Positions 56,111-64,000 of a stretch of DNA of 64,000 nucleotides are shown one piece after another. Source of the DNA: Termitomyces sp. T153. Lineage: Eukaryota; Basidiomycota; Agaricomycetes; Agaricales; Lyophyllaceae. The notes under the pieces were generated by a model. It had not been told where the DNA came from, made no database searches, and was given only the letters and a program-made list of their open reading frames with translations. A program made the position numbers and the translations under genes. Within the stretch, counting starts at the first letter, position 1. The number at the start of each line of letters is the position of its first letter. The DNA lies in the NCBI GenBank assembly GCA_018296165.2, contig JACKQL020000005.1, forward strand, positions 1,302,001-1,366,000. Reading direction: 5' to 3'.

Positions 56111-56395
56111 GTAGGTGGTCACATGCCAGGAGTCTGGAGATCAAGGCCATTTACAATGGATTTCCACTTTTTAATTGGACTCTGAATTTGGTTGTTGTTG
56201 GGCATTTTTTTCAGAAGCTCTAGAGTAAATTTTCTGAACACTAGCATTGGAGATCCTTAGACTTGTTCTCTTTGGATCTTCCTCTGCCAGATGAGTAGCT
56301 AAAACTCTAGAACTTCTTGTAGATACTGAATAGACTTTGGATCTCTCTCTACTAGTTGTGTGATTGAGCCACAGCCTCCAGAGGTTGCCCTTACA
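56111..56395 (+). repeat. 5' LTR of family IV, first 264 bp missing
   Basis: Matches 61983-62275 from GTTCTATTGGTAGG to GTTGCCCTTACA. The junction with family III RT is abrupt, so the true insertion edge is lost. Confidence 0.88.
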
Positions 56396-56397
56396 GC

Positions 56398-56408
56398 AGA
56401 ACAAGTCT
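56398..56408 (+). other. Candidate self-priming site of family IV
   Basis: AGAACAAGTCT, 2 bp after the 5' LTR. Exact reverse complement of AGACTTGTTCT at 56259-56269 in the same LTR, ~33 bp after a TAAATTTT box. One base differs in the 3' LTR (AGACCTGTTCT). Confidence 0.6.
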
Positions 56409-56549
56409 CTAAATTTAGTCTGGGAGCCCCCTTTACACTTGCCTGAGTTTCTACTTGGTTCCTCAAAAGGTCTCTCCTCCACCAGTGTTTTAGTGTCCCC
56501 TGTGTTCCTCCCATGACCCAACTAACCCCTCTAGCACCCCCCTGATGCT

Positions 56550-57720
56550 TCAAGCCTCCAGGATGATGCCTGGAGTTGTTTGCTATCCCTGGAGACACAG
56601 GTTCAACTTACTCAAGCCTCCCTTACCTCCCACACTGCTGAACTCTCCAGGCTCCATCAAACTACTGAAGCAGTGTCCCTCTCTCTCCAGGCTCTCCTGG
56701 AACATCTCCCCCTTGCTCCTACTCCTCCACCTGGACCTCCAGCAGCTGCAGCAAGGTTTTCTTCTGCACCTAGCTTGGAGGTTTCAGCACCCTGCTCCAA
56801 ACTTTCTCACTCTGCACCCCCTAGCATCTTTGATGGGGACTATAGAGTTAGGGAACATTTCCTCCAGTCTTGCATCACCTATATCTAGTTGAGTGGTGAA
56901 ACTGTCACCTCTGATGCCTTGAAAATTGCCTGGGTTCTCTCCCACATAAAGGCAGGCCAAGCCCTGACCTATGCACTGCACATTTTTTGACACCCAGAAG
57001 GAGTTGAGAGTTTTTCTGGCTGGATGAAGTTTGAGAAGGAGTTCTAAGCTAAGTTCTTTCTCCTTGACCCTGCCAAGACTGCAGCTCTTTCCATTCAAAA
57101 CCAAACCCAGTATGATCAAGAGAAGCAGTCACTTAATGAGTACATTGACTCATTCTGTGCCTTAGTTGGATAAGCTGGCTATCCAGATAGTCTACAACTC
57201 TGCCTCACCTTCTATGATGAACTCTACCCCTCTCTCATGAATTGTATTGATAGTATGGCTAAGGAGCACTGAAATGATGAGCATATTGATACCTGGTACA
57301 AGGTGGCACATGAACAGTGGCAGTTGATGGAACTGCAATGTGAGCTGCAGTGGATGCAACCCTCAACATTTCCTTTCTCTTATGGTGGGTTCACCCCCCA
57401 AGCTTCCCTTTCCATGCATGCTCTAGCAGCCCTACAAGCAGGTACAACTTTTCCCCTTCCATACTTTGTTGCTCCCTTGTGCTCCCTGCTCTAAGGAGTC
57501 CCAATAGACATTGACACCTCTTGATAGCAATCCTCTACCCCCCTGTTGTGTCAATGCTGCAAAAAGGCAGGTCATTTTGCTTGCTGCTGTCCTTAAAGAC
57601 TAGAAGTCTGCTACCTGTCTGCATCAGAGCAGGAGGAGCTGCTTGTCCAACTCCTGGCAGCAAGGAATGCAATAGGAACCCCCTCTTCCAACACACCTAT
57701 AGCTATCCACTCCAATGAGG
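56550..57720 (+). pseudogene. Gag of family IV
   Basis: LETQVQLTQASLTSHTAELS (coiled-coil-like), a Pro-rich spacer, SIFDGDYRVREHFLQSCITYI, an ALTYALHIF-type helix, SLNEYIDSFCALVG, and the knuckle CQCCKKAGHFACCCP with C1, C4, H9, C14 intact (57549-57593). About five stops. The C-terminal part is Ser/Pro-rich up to the protease. Confidence 0.8.
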
Positions 57721-57929
57721 TGGCCAATGTACTGGAGGAGGCTCCTGCAGAGTTGAAGAAGGATTTTTGAAAAGGAAATGGATGAACTGTATGCCACTAT
57801 TGCTTAGTACTAATCCTTTAAGTCTCTGCTGGAGACACACCTCATAACTCATGCCTCTAGATTCCTGCATGGGAACACTGTCTCCTCCATTGTTACATTG
57901 TGGCTTCCACTCCTTCTGCCAACTCTCTA

Positions 57930-58270
57930 AAGCACAGGTAGAAATTGAGATGATGGATACACAGCAGACCCAAAGTGTGGTTGCCCTGCTTGACAGTGGC
58001 ACAACAGGTCTCTTCCTCAACACAAACTATGTGCAATGACATTATCCTACCACTTGCCCTCTAGCCCATCCTATCCCTGTGTATAATGTTGACAGCATGC
58101 TCAATGAAGCTGGCTCTATTTCCTCAGTGGTGGATCTGGTCCTTCATTACAAAAACCACTCTAAACAAGCCACTTTTGCTGTCACTAGTCTGGAAAAACA
58201 AGACATGATCTTGGAGTTCACTTGGCTACATGAACACAACCCTGAGATTGACTGGACAAAGGGTGAGGTG
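57930..58270 (+). pseudogene. Protease of family IV
   Basis: VVALLDSGTTGLFLNTNYV with intact Asp-Ser-Gly-Thr (57989), HYKNHSKQATFAVTSL, and DMILEFTWLHEHNPEIDW, the second signature (usually ILG-x-x-WL). One stop after YV. A single protease domain, unlike family II. Confidence 0.8.
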
Positions 58271-58659
58271 AAGATGAGTTGCTGCTCTCATTACTGCACA
58301 ACTTGTGCTAAAGAAGCCTATAAGGAGCATAGAGCAAAGGTTTGTGAGTGTGCTGCCATACATGCTTATCATGTGGGGCATCTCCCCTCTGCTAATTTTG
58401 ACCTCCTGAATCCCCCCCTCCTTTGGCATTTCCTCCTAGAGAGGCCCTCTACAAGGATGTCCAAGGTGCTGGGTGTGAACCTTAGGAGAAAGAGGAAGGC
58501 AAAGGAGAATCCACCAGTACTTTGGACTCAGAGTCTCCAGATGAAACCATTGAGGTAGGTGATATGATCTATGCTACAATCCTCTGCACTGCTCCTATAG
58601 TGGCAGAGATTCAGGCCAGTCAGACCACTTCTCAACATCTGGCTGAGGCATTTGTAGCA

Positions 58660-59450
58660 AACTCCCAGCCCAAGCCTTTCCATAGCATGGTTTCTGATCA
58701 CCTCCACAATTTCAAAGATGTATTTTCCAAGGCATCCTTTGACTCACTCCCAGAGTACAAGCAGTGGGATCATGCCATTGAGTTGATACCAGACACTAAA
58801 CCTTCCAGCTACAAGGTCTATCCTCTTGCACCCCATGAGCAGGATGAGCTGGATGCATTCATACAAGAGAATCTTAGCTCTGGCCCAATAGCCTCCCCAG
58901 TCTTTTTCATTAAGAAGAAGGATGGGTCTCTTTGTCTGGTTCAGGACTATCAAGTCTTGAATGCAATGACTGTGAAGAATTGCTATCCTTTGCCACTCAT
59001 CTCAGAACTTGTCAATAACCTTCAAGGTGCATGCTACTTTACCAAGTTGGATGTCTGCTGGAACTAAACAATGTGTGCATTAAGGAGGGAGATGAGTGGA
59101 AGGCAGCATTCCAAACCAATTGTGGACTCTTTGAACCTTTGGTGATGTTCTTTAGCCTCACTAACAGCCCAGCCACCTTCCAGACTATGATGAATAACAT
59201 CTTTCATGACCTGATTGCAGAGGGTGTTATTTGTGTGTATCTTGATGATATCCTCATTTACACTAAAACCTTAGAGGAGCATTGCCAGGTCACACACATT
59301 ATCTTGGAATGCCTCTGCCAACACCAGCTCTATTTAAAGCCTAAGAAATGTGAATTTGAGCAGACTAAGGTGGAGTACTTAGGATTGATTATCTTACATG
59401 GGATGGCCAAGATGGACCCCATTAAGGTAGCAGGTGTAGCAGAGTGGCCT
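58660..59450 (+). pseudogene. Reverse transcriptase of family IV
   Basis: HNFKDVFSKASFDSLPEYKQWDHAIEL, PVFFIKKKDGSL, NCYPLPLISELVN, then after a frameshift at ~59065 FEPLVMFFSLTNSPATFQTMM and VICVYLDDILIYTKTLEEH with an intact YLDD (59237). KPKKCEFEQTKVEYLGLI ends the palm. The best catalytic core among non-family II copies here. Confidence 0.88.
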
Positions 59451-59639
59451 GACCAAGAAACAAGAAGGAAGTACAGGCCTTTCCTGAGTTTGTCAACTTC
59501 TACTGGAGGTTTATACAGGATTTTTTCTACTATGCATGTCCCCTCTTTGACCTCACTGGCAAGGATGCAGCATGGCAATGGGAACCCCCACAACAAGCTG
59601 CCTTTGACACCCTCAAACAAGTGGTTACCTCAAAACCTG

Positions 59640-60070
59640 TTCTCCTATTTCTAGATGATGACTCTTCCTTTCATGTTGAAGCAGATAGCTTGGACTTTGC
59701 CACAGGAGCAGTTCTCTCCCAGCAGTCAAAGGAGGATGGCAAGTGGCATCCAGTAGCCTTCTACTCTCTAAGAGCCTCAATGCAGTAGAATGGAACTACG
59801 AGATCCATGACAAAGAGATGCTTGCCATTATTTGATCCTTTAAAGAATAGTAGCATTTTCTTGAGGGTGCATGGCATAAGTTTGAAGTCTAGATGGACCA
59901 TAAGAACCTCAAGTACTTCTGCATAGCTAAGAAGCTGAATCAACACCAAGCTTGGTGGTCCTTGTATCTGACTAACTTTGACTTCTCACTGCATCACAAG
60001 CCAGGACAGAGCATGGGCAAACCAGACACATTGTCTAGGTGGGCTGACCATGGCATGGGGGCAGGAGATA
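59640..60070 (+). pseudogene. RNase H of family IV
   Basis: An E-A-D-S-L-D-F-A-T-G-A-V start (59675), NYEIHDKEMLAII with the catalytic Glu, WKHNL-type MDHKNLKYF with Asp kept, and KPDTLSRWAD at the end. Several W/R codons are now stops (for example two TAG codons near 59848). Confidence 0.82.
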
Positions 60071-60279
60071 ATGACAACATTGTCCTCCTCAAGCCAGAGC
60101 TCTTTGCTATCCATGCTCTAGAAGGAATTGTGGTCCAAGGAAATGAGGCAAACATCCTAAGAGACATCTGAAGAGAGAATCTGGAGGGTGTACAAGAGGA
60201 TGTTGTTGCCTAGGCTGCACAGGCCCTATAAGCTTGATGAGCAAGCAGAGTTAAGTCTGTGCATGCAAATGAGTGGAGC

Positions 60280-61060
60280 CTTCAGGATGGACTTCTGACC
60301 TTCCAAGGATGCATCTATGTGCCTAACATTCCAGAACTTTGCCAATGCATTGTAGAGCAATATCATAACTCTCAAATAGCTGGACATTTTGGGAGGTGAA
60401 AGATATTGGAGCTGGTATCCTGGAATTACTGGTGGCCTCAAATCTCCCAATATATAGGCACCTACACTAGCACCTGTGATCTCTGTCTCTGCACCAAGCC
60501 TCACCACCAGGCACTCATGGGGCAGCTCCACTCTCTCCCTATTCCAACTGCTTGCTAGAGTGTTGCATCAGTGGATTTCATTATGGAACTCCCCAATGAT
60601 TATGGGTATGATGTAGTGATAGTAGTGGTGGACCTCTATGGCAAATGGGCCCACTTCATTCTTACCCACACCACATGCTCTGCCTTGGGAGTGGCCAGTC
60701 TATATCAGAAGAATGTCTGAAAACTCCATGGTTTGTCAGATGGATACATCTCTGACCAAGGCCCCCAGTTTGTGGCAGAGTTCACTTGGAAACTGTATTG
60801 CCTGCTAGGAGTGAAGCTCCATACCACCATGGCCTATTACTCTCGGTCTGATGTGCAGAAAGAATGTGTTAACCAGGAACTGGAACAGTATCTCCACCTG
60901 TTTTGTAATGAGAGACAGAATGACTGGGATGAGCTACTGCCAGACACTGAATTCCAATACAACAACCACATTCACTCTTCCACACAGATGACCCCATTCT
61001 TTCTGGACACTGGCAGGCACCCTCACATGGGATTTGAGCCTTGAGCACACCCCTCTGGGA
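60280..61060 (+). pseudogene. Integrase of family IV
   Basis: CIVEQYHNSQIAGHFG and CDLCLCTK (zinc-binding His and Cys), SVDFIMELPNDYGYD, IVVVDLYGKWAHFI (first Asp), SDGYISDQGPQFVAEF (second Asp), DVQKECVNQELEQYL (Glu region) and NDWDELLPDTEFQYNN. The three catalytic acids appear present. GPY/F-like GPFIMEKKVG follows near 61265. Confidence 0.85.
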
Positions 61061-61454
61061 ATCACTCTGTTAACAAGTTTGTAGACCAAATGAAGTGGGC
61101 ACAGGAGAAGGCAAAAGCTGCATTGGTGAAGGCCAAGGAGGACATAGCATGGTACTACAATTGCCAATGGACACTAGCCCAAGTTTACAAGCCTGGAGAC
61201 CATGTGTACTTGAATAGCTCAGACATCAAGACAATGAGGTCATCCTAGAAGCTGTTGCATTGTCATCTTGGCCCTTTCATAATGGAGAAGAAGGTAGGGC
61301 CTTTGGCATACCAACTTAAACTGCCACCAAGCCTACACCAATTGCACCCAGTCTTCAATATTGTCAAGCTATTTCCAGCCCTAGAGGATCCAATCCCAGG
61401 CCACCACCCTAAGCCACTCTCACCACCAGTTCTGGTCAACAATGAGGAGGAGTA

Positions 61455-61650
61455 TGGAGTGGAGAAAATCTTGGATAGCAGATTGTTCTGAGGAAAGTTG
61501 CAGTTCAAGGTGAAATGGAAGGGATATGGCATTGAGGACATTTCTTAGAAACTGCAGGCTAATGTATGTGCACCAACCCTGGTCCAGGACTTTTATTGTA
61601 GGCATCTTAATGCCCCAAAAGCCATTCAGGGCATCTACCCCATCTCAACA
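61455..61650 (+). pseudogene. Chromodomain of family IV
   Basis: YGVEKILDSRLF, stop, GKLQFKVKWKGYGIEDIS, stop, LQANVCAPTLVQDFY: chromodomain with the VEKIL start and KWKGYG. Two stops stand at expected Arg and Trp. Confidence 0.85.
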
Positions 61651-61706
61651 GCTGATCAAGCAATTTGTGACTTCTTCTACCCAGTACATTGAGACACTAC
61701 ATGCTA

Positions 61707-61718
61707 GAGGGGGGGTGA
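61707..61718 (+). other. Polypurine tract of family IV
   Basis: AGAGGGGGGGTGA run directly before LTR start TGTCAGGGG. Confidence 0.85.
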
Positions 61719-62275
61719 TGTCAGGGGATGTCCCATTCCTCCTTTATTCTATTCTCCCTCCTTATGTTTTTTCTTTATTCTCCTTTTTTTTCCTTGTCTG
61801 CTGGTCCCAGTTCTAGCCCTCAGGCTGCAGCAGTTCTCTGTCTGTAATGCTGACAAGTGTTGCCCCTTTCACATGGCTGCTTATCAGACCCCTGGATTGT
61901 TTCCTATATTCCAGGCCTACCACTCATTGTAGGCCTCCCATCTTTAAACCACAAGTACTTTTGACCACAGGCTATCCTTTGGTTCTATTGGTAGGTAGTC
62001 ATGTGCCAGGAGTCTGGAGATCAAGGCCATTTACAATGGATTTCCACTTTTTGATCAGACTCCAGCTTTAGTCATTGTTGGGTGTTTTTTCCAGAAGCTC
62101 TAGAGTAAATTATCCAAACACTGGCATTGGGGATCCTTAGACCTGTTCTCTTTGGATTTCCACCTGCCAGGTGAGTAGCTAAAACTCTAGAACTTCTTGT
62201 AGATACTGAATAGACTTTGGATCTCCTTCTGCCAGTTGTGTGATTGAGCCACAGCCTCCAGAGGTTGCCCATACA
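61719..62275 (+). repeat. 3' LTR of family IV (557 bp)
   Basis: TGTCAGGGG...GCCCATACA with TG/CA ends. Shares its last ~290 bp with the 5' LTR. Family III LTR (minus) starts at the next base. Confidence 0.9.
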
Positions 62276-63387
62276 TATGCTGCCTAGTGCCATGCAGGAA
62301 ACCAAAAAAAGAAAGACCTAAACACTAACAACTAGATAGAGTAGCTGGCAGTAGGAAAGTTAATAGAGAGCAAGTCAGTAACCATCCCAGAAAACAAAAG
62401 CTAACAGGTGTGGGGTAAACAAGAAGTGAAACAAGTCCACTATCCCTAGCCTAAGTTGCTAGACAGTCACAAAAGGTCACTAGGTAAAAGAAGAGGAAAA
62501 GAACAAGGGCAAAGGAGTTGCTAAGAAAGGGGGGAACTAAGTGGAAGAAAGGTAGTTGGAAAACAAAGGGAAAAGTGAAGACAGAAGGCTGGGGGACAAA
62601 TGCAAACTAGTTGCTAGCTATATTTGCTAGCATCACTAAGTCAAAATAATATGAAGGGTACCTGTAGTCAGTACTGCCCTAAGTCAAAATCAAGATTGTT
62701 AAGGCTGTCACTAAGTCATTGGCAATGACAAGTGAGAAAACAACAAGAGATCTTAAGCTGGTAAGCTTAAAACTAGTGAGGGGGAACAGTACTCTCTGTT
62801 TGTTTATTTTTGTCTCTATGTACAGGCAGTATTTATACTGTTTGTAGGTATAGTATTAGAAAGGAAATGCCAGCGACAGCATCTGCCAAGGTGTTTATAA
62901 GACATACTGAGTGTTAGTCTAGTAATCAAGTAAAAGTACATGATGTTGATATGATGCATAAAAATTGTCAATCACAAGAAAAGAGTATTTTTGATGTCAA
63001 TACCTGAAGTGTAGATGCTGTTCAAGTCTGTTTGTAAGCTCAACAAGAAATAGGATAGGTAAGAAATCACATGACTGTCAATATATCTATATTCCTATTT
63101 GGAGTGGAGGCAGTGTTGTCAACAAGTAGTGTCACTAGTGGTCATCACTAAGGAAGGTTTTGGCCTTGTCATTCTAGATCCAGAGTCCAGACTTCATGTG
63201 ATGTGGCTTGTAATCAATCAGTCTCATGGTTGCTAAAATCCCATGCAAAGGCTACATTGTTCCAGACCTTGGGGCTAGGCTTTACATGCTGAGTATCATG
63301 ACTTGTGCCATGTCATGTATAATATAGTCAGCTGCTGTCCAATCAGAGATGCCAAAAATGGTGCTCAGCAACAAGTGGGTCTTATCA
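62276..63387 (-). repeat. 3' LTR of a second family III element (minus)
   Basis: Reverse complement of 39687-40503 plus 51694-~51992. LTR start TGATAAGACCC at 63387 is preceded (plus 63388-63397) by a polypurine run TAGGGGAAGA on minus. The end is cut by family IV. Confidence 0.85.
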
Positions 63388-63569
63388 TCTTCCCCTATGC
63401 TCAAATCTTGACTGTCCTCAGTCAACTCAAAGTCTTGTGATTGCTTGCCTGGTCTGTATGCCTAGAACGGTAAGAATAAAAAGTGGCTAGCAATTCAGCT
63501 GGACTTTATCAACTCTTCCTTCCATCTTCTTATTTCTCAACCCCCCTTTACAATCTAAATTTTATCACT

Positions 63570-64000
63570 ATGTCTTCAGATCTTGCTTTTCAGCTTGAGA
63601 AGATTACTATGATCCATGCCTTCCTTGATTGAGTCAACCATCTGCTTTCTGTGGCATGTGCCTTATTAGCAACAAATTCTTAGTTGGCAGTAAACACCAT
63701 CTTCAAAGCCTGATTGTGCTGGTTCAAAACTGCTGGGAGTGGAGTTGAGTGGTCTGAGTTGGCAGCAGTCAACAAGGAGTGTTGCCAACTATACAAGAAG
63801 TACAAAGGAGAAGATTGGATTTGAGAATTTGATGCACACTTTGTAAGTTCTTTATTTACTTCCTTAGCAACAATGTTAATGGTTTTGCTAGGCTCCTATT
63901 CCTCCTTCATTGGAGTTTCTGATGGAAGATTTGGCAGCTGGTATAATGGTGAGTGCCAGCAATGTTGCCAAGGCTAATGACACTGCTAAGGTAATTTTAG
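63570..64000 (+). pseudogene. Antisense gene at the 3' end of the family III element
   Basis: On the strand opposite to the element, 180 bp inside the LTR edge: ATG 63570 (MSSDLAFQLEKITMIHAFL), exon 1 to 63842 with a GEDWI-stop-EFDAHF end, a 49-bp intron 63843-63891 (GTAAGT...TTGCTAG), then an open frame APIPPSLEFLMEDLAAGIMV to the window edge. Four stops lie in exon 1; three are TGA where CGA (Arg) is plausible. The position and the W-x-EFD segment resemble the antisense gene of family II. Function unknown; the rest is outside the window. Confidence 0.55.

Larger units (their letters stand above)
56111..62275 (+). mobile_element. Family IV chromovirus, plus strand
   Basis: 5' LTR (truncated) 56111-56395, primer-binding site, gag, protease, RT, RNase H, integrase, chromodomain, polypurine tract and 3' LTR 61719-62275. 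The catalytic motifs DSGT, YLDD and the knuckle, and the integrase Asp residues, are intact, but stops and frameshifts are scattered. Flanked by family III sequence on both sides, in opposite orientations. Confidence 0.88.

Overview
The window looks like a transposon-rich block of a filamentous fungal genome, most likely a mushroom-forming basidiomycete. The support is GT-AG introns of about 50-65 bp with CTRAY-like branch sites, Ty3/Gypsy elements (several with a C-terminal chromodomain) of the kind common in Agaricomycetes, and a small island of host-like genes (two steryl-acetyl-hydrolase-like alpha/beta hydrolases and a two-domain surface protein). No bacterial, viral or CRISPR features are seen. 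The genus cannot be read from the sequence.

Layout. 1-18019: a family I Gypsy element on +, whose 5' end lies outside the window. It carries gag/pol, an extra downstream ORF and a 208-bp 3' LTR, and its integrase is split by family II copy A (3444-13149, minus). Copy A itself holds two solo LTRs (5041-6225 and 8583-9723) with perfect 5-bp target duplications. 18020-25430: a host island with two head-to-head tRNA-derived SINE-like repeats, two paralogous hydrolases on minus separated by a MITE-like inverted-repeat element, and a GPI-anchor-like surface protein gene on +. 25430-27675: a second family I fragment on minus. 27676-39686: family II copy B (minus), with nested LTRs at 33379-35790 and a solo LTR of a fifth family at 36922-37961. 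39687-56110: a family III Gypsy element on +, whose 5' LTR is split by the structurally complete family II copy C (40504-51693, TSD CCAGC). 56111-62275: family IV chromovirus on +. 62276-64000: a second family III copy on minus (3' LTR and the start of its 3' region).

The most interesting system is family II. All three copies carry, between pol and the 3' LTR and on the strand opposite gag-pol, a separate spliced gene. It has two introns at corresponding places, a zinc-cluster-like cysteine pattern (CX2CX6CX15CX2CX6C) at the start of exon 2, and a Glu-rich, coiled-coil-like region. The family III copy at 62276-64000 has an antisense gene in the same position with its own 49-bp intron. Family II also appears to be self-primed: a 13-nt primer-binding site next to the 5' LTR is complementary to the predicted first bases of the transcript, and two copies show a compensatory change. 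Family II pol further encodes two retropepsin-like domains in tandem.

Almost all element genes are broken. Many changes look like deamination at CpG (Arg codons turned into Cys, His, Gln or stop; Asp to Asn at catalytic sites), whereas the two solo LTRs at 5041 and 33634 are still CpG-rich and look young. Coordinates of protein domains inside decayed elements are approximate, because frames were followed by eye.
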